From Brachybacterium sp042666875 (GTDB taxonomy: Bacteria > Actinomycetota > Actinomycetes > Actinomycetales > Dermabacteraceae): a stretch of DNA of 64,000 nt. Each line of letters begins with the position of its first letter. The stretch's first letter is position 1. The notes under the pieces were generated by a model. It worked only from the letters and a program-made list of their open reading frames with translations. It ran no database searches and was not told the DNA's origin. Both the position numbers and the translations under genes were made by a program. Location of the stretch: positions 310,001-374,000 of the forward strand of contig NZ_JBHTCX010000002.1 of NCBI RefSeq assembly GCF_042666875.1, written 5' to 3'. This document shows, piece by piece, positions 24,568-32,245 of the stretch.

Positions 24568-25584
24568 TCAGGTCGCGAGATCGACGGGCAGGACGCGGCG
24601 CAAGATGTCGGAGAGGGTGACGACTCCGACGAACCGCTCGCCGTCGTCCATGACCGCGATCAGCTGCTCACGGCCATCGCGCGCCCGTGCGAGCGCGTCG
24701 TAGACCGGCGTGGACGCAGCCAGGGTGAAGGCCGGGCGGGCCAGATCCCGGGCGGGACGGTCGGCGGATTCCAGGAGCACGTCGCGCACGTGGACGACGT
24801 GCGGGGCGCCGCGCGGGTCCTCCACCAAGATGCGCATGTGATGCGAGCGGGCCGCGGCGGAGCGGACGTCGGCGACCGTGGCGTCCGCGGGAACGGTCGT
24901 CGGCCGTTCGCGACCCTCGACGAGGTCGGCGAGCCGGAGTTCGGCCAGTTCCAGGGCGCCGGACAGCTGGGGATGGAACACGGGGTCGAGGGTGCCGCTC
25001 GAGGAGGAGTGCTCGACGAGCTGGCGGATGGTGGCTGCGTCCTGGCCGCCGACGGCGGCCCGCTCCGCCGGCGTGACCCCGCTCGCGGCGACCAGCCTGT
25101 TGGCCACGGCGTTGACGAAGACCAGCAGCGGCCGGACCACCGCCACGAACAGGCGCGAGGGCACGCCGATCAACTTCGCCGAGAGCTCCGGATGGGCGAT
25201 CGCCCAGGACTTCGGTGCCATCTCGCCGACGACCAGGTGCAGGAAGGTCACCAGCAGCAGCGAGAAGGCGAAGGCGGAGACGTCGGCGAGGGAAGTGGGC
25301 ACGCCCCACCCGGTGAGCACCGGCCCGACCCACGCGTCGACCGCCGGCTTGGTCACGGCGCCGAGGGCGAAGGTGCAGGCTGTGATGCCGAGCTGTGCAC
25401 CGGCGAGCATCATGGTCAGCTCGTTGATGCCGCGGAGGGCGGCCCGTGCCGAGCGACTCGTCGGCGCCTCCGTCTCGAGGCGGTGCCGGCGGGCACCCAG
25501 GAGCGAGAACTCGATGATCACGAAGAACGCACTGAGCACGATCAGGGCCACGGTGACCGCCGTGACCACGAGGGGATTCGTCAT
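24568..25584 (-). CDS. CNNM/CorC-type membrane protein, second of a pair
   Basis: A 338-residue protein with an N-terminal DUF21 membrane domain (about 1-180, three to four helices, with AGAQLGITACTFALGAVTKP) and a CBS-pair domain (about 200-335). It lacks the C-terminal CorC_HlyC domain found in its partner, so it is shorter than usual for the family. Bacterial members handle magnesium or cobalt efflux and sodium exchange. Its ATG overlaps the stop codon of the longer partner by four bases (ATGA), so the two are translationally coupled and may form a heteromer. No ribosome binding site of note was needed. Confidence 0.88.
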   Translation of the reverse strand: MTNPLVVTAVTVALIVLSAFFVIIEFSLLGARRHRLETEAPTSRSARAALRGINELTMMLAGAQLGITACTFALGAVTKPAVDAWVGPVLTGWGVPTSLADVSAFAFSLLLVTFLHLVVGEMAPKSWAIAHPELSAKLIGVPSRLFVAVVRPLLVFVNAVANRLVAASGVTPAERAAVGGQDAATIRQLVEHSSSSGTLDPVFHPQLSGALELAELRLADLVEGRERPTTVPADATVADVRSAAARSHHMRILVEDPRGAPHVVHVRDVLLESADRPARDLARPAFTLAASTPVYDALARARDGREQLIAVMDDGERFVGVVTLSDILRRVLPVDLAT

Positions 25585-27077
25585 CGCTGCTCCTCCTCGT
25601 CCGTCGTGGCCGATGACCGGTCACCGCGGCTGTCCGGTTCCCCGCCCTCGGAGCCTCCATCAGCACTCTCGGCTGCTTCGACGACTCCCTCGGATGTCTC
25701 GTCGGCCCGCTCTGTCGCGTCGTCGGTCTCGATCAGCCGCAGGTGCAGCTCGCTGGGGACGTGTCGGGTCACCTCCCGCACCACGATCTCCAGGGCCCGT
25801 CGCGGAGGTTCGTCGAGGATGAGTTCGCGGGGATCTGGCGGGAGCTCGACACGCACGATCTGCCCCGGTTCGGGAAGCTGTTCGTGCGTCGCGATCACCA
25901 GGCCCGCGAGCGTCTCGTAGTCACCTTCGGGCAGCTGCGCGCCGATGGCGCGTGCGACCTCGTCCACGTGGACGTCACCGTCCATCGTCCACGCCCTCTC
26001 CGACTCCGACTCCGACTCGATGGACGGAGGAGGCTCCTCGTCGTGCTCGTCGCCGATCTCCCCGATGAGTTCCTCGGCGAGATCCTCCAGGGTGAGGATG
26101 CCGGCGAATCCGCCGTACTCGTCGATGATGCATGCCAGCTGACGACCCGACTCCGTCATCGCGTCGAGGGCTTCGGGCAGAGGGGCCAGAGTGGGCAGCA
26201 CGAGGGGATCACGCATCACGCCCGAGACCGGGGCATCCCCGAGGTCATCGCGCTCGAGCAGGTCCCCGAGCTGGACGACTCCGACGGGTTCCTCGTCCTC
26301 GGAGAGCACCGGGTACCGGGTGTGACCGCCGGCCATGCGCCCGTACAGCTCGGCGACCGTGGTCTCCGGAGTCACGGTGCCGGCGCGGGGGCGGGGGATC
26401 ATGGCGTGCTCGACCGTGCGATCGGGGAACTCGAGGACCCGGTCGATGAGCATCGACAGCTCTTCGGGGAGATCTCCGCTCTCACGGGAGTCGGCGACGA
26501 TCCGGTCGAGGTCAGCCGCGGTGGCGGTCGTGTCCACGTCGTGGACCGGCTCTATGCGCAGCAGGCGCAGCAAGGCGTTCGCCGCGTGATCGAAGACCGT
26601 GATCAACCATCCGAAGGCGGCGAGATAGATGCGAGTCGAGCGCGCCAGGGCACGGGCCAGGGGCTCCGGCGCGGCGATGGCCAGGTTCTTCGGATAGAGC
26701 TCACCGAAGACCATCTGCACGACGGTGGCCACGGCCAGGGCGCTGACTGTGCCCACCGAGATGCTCACCGCCGAGGGGACGCCGACGCCGCCCAGCATCA
26801 TGCCGAGCGAGCGGCCAACCAGCGGTTCGGCGACGTACCCGACCATCAGGCCGGTCACGGTGATCCCGAGCTGGGCTCCCGAGAGCATGAACGAGGTACG
26901 GCGCGTCACCGCGAGAGCTGCTGCGGCCGCCTTGTCGCCTTCCTCCGCGCGCGCTCGCAACCGCGCCCGATCCACAGACATGTAGGCGAATTCCTGGGCG
27001 ACGAAGTAGCCGTTGGCCGCGATGATCGCCGCCATCGCGAGGATCCCCAGCAGGAGCAGGACGAGGGCCTCGATCAT
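25581..27077 (-). CDS. CNNM/CorC-type hemolysin-family protein, first of a pair
   Basis: A 498-residue protein with DUF21 membrane domain (about 1-200, with LSGAQLGITVTGLMVGYVAEP), a CBS pair (about 215-335, including RYPVLSEDEEPVGVVQLGDL and DEYGGFAGILTLEDLAEEL), a CorC_HlyC domain (about 350-435) and an acidic disordered tail. It likely takes part in magnesium homeostasis at the cytoplasmic membrane. The start codon lies directly after a perfect hairpin whose 3' arm contains the only Shine-Dalgarno-like bases (CCGAGG), so translation may be controlled by leader folding. It overlaps the next gene by four bases. Confidence 0.9.
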   Translation of the reverse strand: MIEALVLLLLGILAMAAIIAANGYFVAQEFAYMSVDRARLRARAEEGDKAAAAALAVTRRTSFMLSGAQLGITVTGLMVGYVAEPLVGRSLGMMLGGVGVPSAVSISVGTVSALAVATVVQMVFGELYPKNLAIAAPEPLARALARSTRIYLAAFGWLITVFDHAANALLRLLRIEPVHDVDTTATAADLDRIVADSRESGDLPEELSMLIDRVLEFPDRTVEHAMIPRPRAGTVTPETTVAELYGRMAGGHTRYPVLSEDEEPVGVVQLGDLLERDDLGDAPVSGVMRDPLVLPTLAPLPEALDAMTESGRQLACIIDEYGGFAGILTLEDLAEELIGEIGDEHDEEPPPSIESESESERAWTMDGDVHVDEVARAIGAQLPEGDYETLAGLVIATHEQLPEPGQIVRVELPPDPRELILDEPPRRALEIVVREVTRHVPSELHLRLIETDDATERADETSEGVVEAAESADGGSEGGEPDSRGDRSSATTDEEEQR

Positions 27078-27244
27078 CGCCTCGGCCCCCAGGGGCCGAG
27101 GCCGGCGGGGTCGCCGGCCCTCAGGAGGTCATCGGATGTGGTCGAGGTGCAACAGTCGCCCGGGTCATCAGGAGACCCGGGGCGGCTCGAAGGTCGGCCC
27201 ATGGCGGTGATTCTCACGCTCCTGGTGTGTGGTGACAGGAGCGT
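27078..27244 (-). promoter_or_regulatory. Structured leader of the CNNM pair
   Basis: Four perfect hairpins lie in series in the leader: 27216-27244 (9-bp stem), 27159-27181 (8-bp stem, 7-base loop), 27102-27117 (6-bp stem) and 27080-27101 (10-bp palindrome next to the ATG). The last one would hide the ribosome binding site. This looks like an RNA-based switch, but it does not show the M-box or yybP-ykoY conserved bases. Confidence 0.55.
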
Positions 27245-27267
27245 ACAAGATCGGCGGCCGGCGTCAT
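27214..27267 (-). CDS. Possible 17-residue leader peptide
   Basis: An open frame MTPAADLVRSCHHTPGA lies in the leader of the CNNM pair, with its 3' half forming the first hairpin of that leader. Translation would disrupt the hairpin, as in attenuation. It has no good ribosome binding site, and its reality rests on position only. Confidence 0.25.
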   Translation of the reverse strand: MTPAADLVRSCHHTPGA

Positions 27268-27527
27268 ACAGCAATGGTCCAGAGTCCTCGGCGACGTCGC
27301 GGCGCGGCCGACCGGCGTCGGCTGGGCAGATCGAGGGCACTGCCGACGAAGGGGCCGTATCTTTGACGATCTCGGTGTCCTGTCTCCGACGGTGACACAC
27401 TGAGCACCGTCATGCCGCCATCCCCGGCGGACCGCGACCCGACGTCTCCCAGGACCACCACCATGCCTTCGCAGTCTCCTTTCCTCGCGCCCGGCGCGCC
27501 CGCACACCGCTCGGAGGTGACCTTCGC

Positions 27528-30488
27528 ATGAGGACTGTCCCGACTCCCGACCATTCCGCCGAGGATCAGATGCAGGGATTCGCGGCCGACGATGCGACCG
27601 GTGACCGCGGCCCCGCGGAGAACGGCGGCACCGCGGAGAACGTGGAACCGGCGGCGAACGTGGAATCAGCGGAGAACAACTCCGGTGAGCCGGCGCGGCG
27701 CACGCCGTCGCTGCCGTGGTCGGAGGAGGAACAGGCCGACGTCTGGTCCGGGAGCGCCTCGGACGGGGTCGGCCAGGATGACGCCGTGGAACACGGCGAT
27801 GCGGAGGATGGCGACGTGCAGGTCGGCGACTCGCAGGTCGGCGACGCGCAGGATGGCGCGCAGGCGGCCCACGAGCGCGTGGCTTCACCCGGCGTTCATC
27901 CGGTCGCGGCGCCCATCGCCCGTCGCGGCGTGCGCGTGCGTCGGCCCCCGCGGGCGAGCCACAACCCGCAGCCCTTCCGCCACCTCGTGTCGGGCGCGGG
28001 CGTCTCGGCGCCCGCGGACGACGGACCTGTGACGGGCGGAGACCTGACCCACGGGGCCGGCGAGCGTGCCGAGGAGGTCCCTGCCGGAGCCGACGAGACG
28101 GGCTTCGCCTCGGCCTCGCCGGGGGAGGACGCCTGGGTCCAGGGTCCGGTCGAGGGCATCGATGAACCGCAGTCAGAAGTCCTCGGAGCCGCGGAGGACG
28201 TCGACGATCCGACCGAGCACGACCCGGCCGAGCCGATCGAGGATGATCTGGCCGAGGATGCGCCGATCGAGCACGACCCGGCCGAGCCCGAGCCGATCGA
28301 GGATGATCTGGCCGAGGATGCGCCGATCGAGCACGACCCGGCCGAGCCCGAGCCGATCGAGGATGAGCTGGCCGAGGACGCGCCGATCGAGCACGACCCG
28401 GCCGAGGCCTTCGACATAGATCCCGGCACCGGCAGGCGGTGGACCGTCGTCGACGAGAGCGCCGGATCGGAACCGTCCGCGGGCGCCGCAGACCAGGGGA
28501 GCACGCCGACCTCCGCCCCACCCCGGGCACGCCCCGCGGGCGGCGACGCCCGCGGCAAGGCGTATCCCGTGCCCGGCACGCTGGGGTCGCCCGGCGATGA
28601 GCCGGCCACGACACCGACTGCGGAGCCCACTGCCAAGGCGAGCGAGAAGAAGGGTCCGAGCCCGCTGCAGCGCACGCTCGACCTGCTCAGCCCGCACCTG
28701 CGGGCGCATCGCCCCGGCTACATCACGGGCTCGATCGCCCTCCTGCTCAGCGTGTGGCTGCTGGTCGCCCTGCCGTTCCCGCTGAAGTACGCGGTCGATG
28801 CCGCGATCGCCACGACCGGCGCGGAGATCCCCGCCATCCGCGTCGGGGGCGATCCCGCCGGCGCCCTGGCGACCAGTGTCATCGTCCTCGCGGCGCTGCT
28901 GACCCTGCAGGTCCTCACCCGCTTCGTCGGCATCGCGGCCCTGGGCCGCGTCGGCACCCGGATGGCCACTGACCTGCGCAGCCGTCTGCTCAGTCACCTC
29001 CACCGGCTCACGCCCGAGGCCGGCACCTCCGGGGAGAGGAAGTCCGGCGCCGCACCGGCCGCAACCGCCTCATCCAGCGGCTCGGAGGCCGACGGAGAAT
29101 CCGCCGTCGCGCTCATCGAGGACGTCGCCCGTCTGCGCGACCTGTTCTCCCAGTCCGGGCCTCGTGTCGCCGCCGGCGTGCTGACCCTCGCGTCCCTCCT
29201 GATCGTCACGGTGATCATCGAGCCGCTCGCCGCACTCGTGCTCCTGGTCACCGGTTTGCTCTACGCGGTGCCCGCCGTGTTCGTTCTGCGCCGGGCCGGC
29301 GCCGCCGATCGCCGGGCCGCCACCGAGGAGCGCATGCTCGCCGACACGGCCGAGGAACTGGTCTCGGCCACCGGCACCATCCAGTCCTACGGGCTGGAGA
29401 CCCGCTCCGAGCGTGGCCTGACCGAAGCCGGCAACCGCGCCGGTCGCGCCGTGACCGCGGCCCGTCGCTCCCAGTCGCTGCTGCAGCTGCTCGCCCAGAT
29501 CGTCGCCGGGGTCGGCGTGCTGGGCACGCTGCTCCTGGCGGGGGCCCGGGTCGCCGCAGGCTCCATGTCTCCCGGAGATCTCGTCCTCGTCCTCGCCTAC
29601 GTGGCGATCACGATCCTGGTGCTGCGCGAGCTGCTCCCGCACACCGGTGTTCTCCGCGACGCGACCAGCGCGGGCGAGAACCTCTCCGCACTCCTGGAGC
29701 GCCGCGCCGGCATCGCCGAGCCCCAGCGCACCCAGCCCGTCGGCCGTGTCCGGGGCGAGATCGTGTTCTCCGCGCTCGATGCGAAGGACGGGGAGGGCGG
29801 CCACCTCTTCGACACGGTCTCGCTGGTGGTGCCCGCCGGCCAGCACGTAGCCCTGCTCGACGAGGCCGGCCACGAGTCCTCGGCCCTGATCTCCTACCTC
29901 CAGCGCTTCGACCAGCCGGACACCGGGCGAGTCCTGCTGGACCGCTTCGACACCCGCACCGTCGCGCTCGCCGACCTGCGCCGGCAGATCGCCGTCGTCC
30001 AGCGCGAACCGGTGCTGTTCACCGACACCGTGCGCGAGAACATCCGCATCGGCCGGCCCGACGCCACCGACGCCGACGTGCTCGAGGCCGCGCGGAAGGC
30101 CGGCGTCGACGAGTTCGTCGCGCAGCTGCCCGACGGACTGGACACCGTGCTGTTCCGGCGCGGGGACGTCCTCACCGACGGTCAGCGCCGACGGGTCGCG
30201 ATCGCCCGGGCGCTGGTGCGCGACGCCCCGGTGGTCGTGCTCGATGCCGCCGACGCGGACCTCTCCGGCCCCGAGCGCAGGCCCGTGCTGCGGGCCCTGG
30301 CCACACTCATCGAGGGCCGCACCGCGATCGTCCGCAGCCGCGACCCCGAGACCATCGCGGAGATGGACCGGGTGCTGTGGCTGGAGGCCGGAGACATCCG
30401 CGAGGACGGGGAGCCGTCGGCCCTGGCCGCCGATCCCGGCACCCGCCTGGCGACCTGGCTCAGCCGTCAGGACGACTCCGTGCGGTGA
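27528..30488 (+). CDS. ABC exporter homologue with degenerate ATPase motifs
   Basis: A 986-residue protein: an acidic, repeat-containing disordered N-terminus (1-385), six membrane helices of an ABC exporter type (about 400-735, interrupted by a Gly/Ser/Ala-rich insert near 505-520) and a nucleotide-binding-like domain (about 745-985). All catalytic motifs are altered: the Walker A region is LLDEAGHESSA (about 776-786) with no lysine, the signature is LTDGQ (882-886), Walker B is VVVLDAADADL with A907 for the glutamate, and the H-loop histidine is S937. The Q-loop region VVQREPVLFTDTVRENI is normal. The frame is long, clean and GC3-biased, so it is not a decaying pseudogene. GGAGGTGA lies before the ATG. 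A UDP-glucose dehydrogenase gene follows. Confidence 0.88.
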   Translation: MRTVPTPDHSAEDQMQGFAADDATGDRGPAENGGTAENVEPAANVESAENNSGEPARRTPSLPWSEEEQADVWSGSASDGVGQDDAVEHGDAEDGDVQVGDSQVGDAQDGAQAAHERVASPGVHPVAAPIARRGVRVRRPPRASHNPQPFRHLVSGAGVSAPADDGPVTGGDLTHGAGERAEEVPAGADETGFASASPGEDAWVQGPVEGIDEPQSEVLGAAEDVDDPTEHDPAEPIEDDLAEDAPIEHDPAEPEPIEDDLAEDAPIEHDPAEPEPIEDELAEDAPIEHDPAEAFDIDPGTGRRWTVVDESAGSEPSAGAADQGSTPTSAPPRARPAGGDARGKAYPVPGTLGSPGDEPATTPTAEPTAKASEKKGPSPLQRTLDLLSPHLRAHRPGYITGSIALLLSVWLLVALPFPLKYAVDAAIATTGAEIPAIRVGGDPAGALATSVIVLAALLTLQVLTRFVGIAALGRVGTRMATDLRSRLLSHLHRLTPEAGTSGERKSGAAPAATASSSGSEADGESAVALIEDVARLRDLFSQSGPRVAAGVLTLASLLIVTVIIEPLAALVLLVTGLLYAVPAVFVLRRAGAADRRAATEERMLADTAEELVSATGTIQSYGLETRSERGLTEAGNRAGRAVTAARRSQSLLQLLAQIVAGVGVLGTLLLAGARVAAGSMSPGDLVLVLAYVAITILVLRELLPHTGVLRDATSAGENLSALLERRAGIAEPQRTQPVGRVRGEIVFSALDAKDGEGGHLFDTVSLVVPAGQHVALLDEAGHESSALISYLQRFDQPDTGRVLLDRFDTRTVALADLRRQIAVVQREPVLFTDTVRENIRIGRPDATDADVLEAARKAGVDEFVAQLPDGLDTVLFRRGDVLTDGQRRRVAIARALVRDAPVVVLDAADADLSGPERRPVLRALATLIEGRTAIVRSRDPETIAEMDRVLWLEAGDIREDGEPSALAADPGTRLATWLSRQDDSVR
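28215..28407 (+). repeat. 60-bp tandem repeat encoding acidic 20-residue units
   Basis: About three copies of a 60-base unit (28261-28320, 28321-28380, plus partial copies on both sides, the first lacking six bases) encode units like EHDPAEPEPIEDDLAEDAPI. They lie in the disordered N-terminus of the ABC homologue; copies differ at one or two bases, so the array is recent. Confidence 0.95.
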
Positions 30489-30500
30489 AGCGAGGGTGGG

Positions 30501-30520
30501 GTATCGCCGGGTATCGCCGG
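30501..30520 (+). repeat. 10-bp direct repeat
   Basis: GTATCGCCGG occurs twice in tandem just after the ABC homologue stop codon, in the spacer before the UDP-glucose dehydrogenase gene. No other element was seen in this 239-base spacer. Confidence 0.7.
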
Positions 30521-30727
30521 GCCGGCTCCTGCGGCGCCCGGGGTCGGTCTCTGTCGAGCCCGGCGCGGTGAGCGGCGACGAACCGTCGCAGGGCTCTCGA
30601 CTGCGCTCAACCGGGACGCAACCTCCCGGTCACCTCGGCGCGCAACACTGAGCGGACTGTCCGAGCCCTGGCGGGTTCGTCGGCCGAACCGGTGACCTCC
30701 GGGGCAGCGCGAGAAAGCTGGTCCACG

Positions 30728-32095
30728 ATGAAGATCTCCGTCATCGGTGTGGGGTACCTCGGGGCCGTCCACGCCGCCAGCATGGCCGAGCTCGGCCACG
30801 ACGTGATCGGCCTGGACGTCGACGCCCGCCGCATCGACCTGCTCTCGGCCGGCGAGGCCCCGTTCCACGAACCGGGTTTCACCGAGATCCTCCGCCGCGG
30901 CCTCGATGCCGGGCGGCTGCGCTTCACCACCGACTACGCCGAACTGGCCGATGCGGAGGTCCACTTCCTGAGCCTGGGCACACCGCAGCGGGCCGACGGA
31001 TTCGGCGCGGACCTCACCGCGCTGCACGCCGCCGCCGGCTCCCTCGCCGAGGTGCTCCCGGCCCGGGCCGGCCGGCCGACGCTGGTGGTCGGCAAATCCA
31101 CCGTGCCGGCCGGCACCGCCCGCGGTCTCGCCGACCGTCTCGAACGGCTCGAGGGCGTACGGGTGATGTGGAACCCGGAGTTCCTCCGCGAGGGCTTCGC
31201 CGTCAAGGACACCCTGGATCCCGACCGACTCGTCTACGGCGTGCGTGACCCGGACGGTGCTGACACCGAGATCGCCATGCTCGACGAGGTCTACGCCGGC
31301 ATCCTCGAGCGCGACGTGGAGCGCCTGGTCATGGGCTTCGAGACCGCCGAGCTGGTCAAGGTCTCCGCCAACGCGTTCCTGGCCACGAAGATCTCCTTCA
31401 TCAACGCGATCGCCGAATTGTGCGAGGCCACCGGCGCCGACGTCACCGACATCTCCCGCGCCCTGGGCATGGACGACCGCATCGGCAGCAAGTTCCTGCG
31501 CGCCGGCGTCGGCTTCGGCGGCGGCTGCCTGCCCAAGGACATCCGCGCCTTCATCGCCAGCGCCGAGGACCTCGGAGCCGGCCAGGCGCTCGGCTTCCTG
31601 CGCGAGGTCGACGCCGTCAACCAGCGCCGGCGGGTGCGCGTGGTCGAGCTGGCCCGCGAAATGCTCGGCCCGGTGCGCGGCCGCCGCATCACCGTTCTCG
31701 GCGCCGCCTTCAAGCCCGACAGCGACGACGTGCGCGACTCCCCGGCGCTCGAGGTGGCCTCCCGCCTCACGTCCGCTGGTGCTCACGTCACCGTCACCGA
31801 CCCCGAGGCGCTGGCCAACGCCGCGCGCCGCTTCGAGGGCATGACCACCGTGGCCGACACCACCGAGGCTCTCCGAGGTGCGGAACTGGTGCTGCTGCTG
31901 ACCGAGTGGCGCGAGTACCGGGAGCTCGACCCCGTCGCCACCGCGCAGCTGGTCGCGGCCCCGCGGATCGTCGATGGCCGGGGCGTGCTGAGCCCGCGTG
32001 ACTGGCGCGAGGCGGGCTGGGAGTTCCGTGCCCTGGGCCGCCCCGACGCCCCGGCCGCGGACACGGCCTCCGCCCCGGAGCTCGCCCTGTCCTGA
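30728..32095 (+). CDS. ugd: UDP-glucose 6-dehydrogenase
   Basis: A 455-residue NAD-dependent enzyme that oxidises UDP-glucose twice to UDP-glucuronate, a precursor for acidic wall or capsular polymers. It shows the N-terminal NAD fold (ISVIGVGYLGAVHAASMAELGH), the catalytic cysteine in GFGGGCLPKD near residue 266, the conserved lysine and asparagine in LVKVSANAFLATKISF and the C-terminal FKPDSDDVRDSPA. UDP-N-acetyl-mannosaminuronate dehydrogenases are related, but the pattern favours UDP-glucose. The ATG at 30728 begins the NAD fold; 12 codons further upstream are open but do not fit. It follows the ABC homologue and may be part of an envelope-polymer unit. Confidence 0.92.
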   Translation: MKISVIGVGYLGAVHAASMAELGHDVIGLDVDARRIDLLSAGEAPFHEPGFTEILRRGLDAGRLRFTTDYAELADAEVHFLSLGTPQRADGFGADLTALHAAAGSLAEVLPARAGRPTLVVGKSTVPAGTARGLADRLERLEGVRVMWNPEFLREGFAVKDTLDPDRLVYGVRDPDGADTEIAMLDEVYAGILERDVERLVMGFETAELVKVSANAFLATKISFINAIAELCEATGADVTDISRALGMDDRIGSKFLRAGVGFGGGCLPKDIRAFIASAEDLGAGQALGFLREVDAVNQRRRVRVVELAREMLGPVRGRRITVLGAAFKPDSDDVRDSPALEVASRLTSAGAHVTVTDPEALANAARRFEGMTTVADTTEALRGAELVLLLTEWREYRELDPVATAQLVAAPRIVDGRGVLSPRDWREAGWEFRALGRPDAPAADTASAPELALS

Positions 32096-32142
32096 CGCGC
32101 GGGCCCCGCCACCGCGCCGCCCGCTCCCTCCCGCGTCCAAGA

Positions 32143-32192
32143 TTGGCCAGTGCCGTCGCACAATCACCCGAAAATGCGACGTCACTGGCCAA
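32143..32192. repeat. Long intergenic hairpin between ugd and the yhgE-like gene
   Basis: Eighteen-base arms (32143-32160 and 32175-32192), complementary but for one C/T mismatch at the eleventh position, enclose a 14-base loop containing CCCGAAAA. The outer arms read TTGGCCAGTG. It lies between convergent genes and could be a bidirectional terminator, yet its size and the single internal mismatch resemble the element at 41649-41702. Confidence 0.8.
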
Positions 32193-32245
32193 AGTTCGGC
32201 GCCCGACCGCGGGCACGGGTGCTGCCGGGCGCGGGGCCGTGGTGC

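Noticed and set aside
27078..27267. M-box or yybP-ykoY riboswitch in front of the CNNM pair
   Set aside because: The conserved core sequences of those classes are not present; only generic hairpins can be supported.
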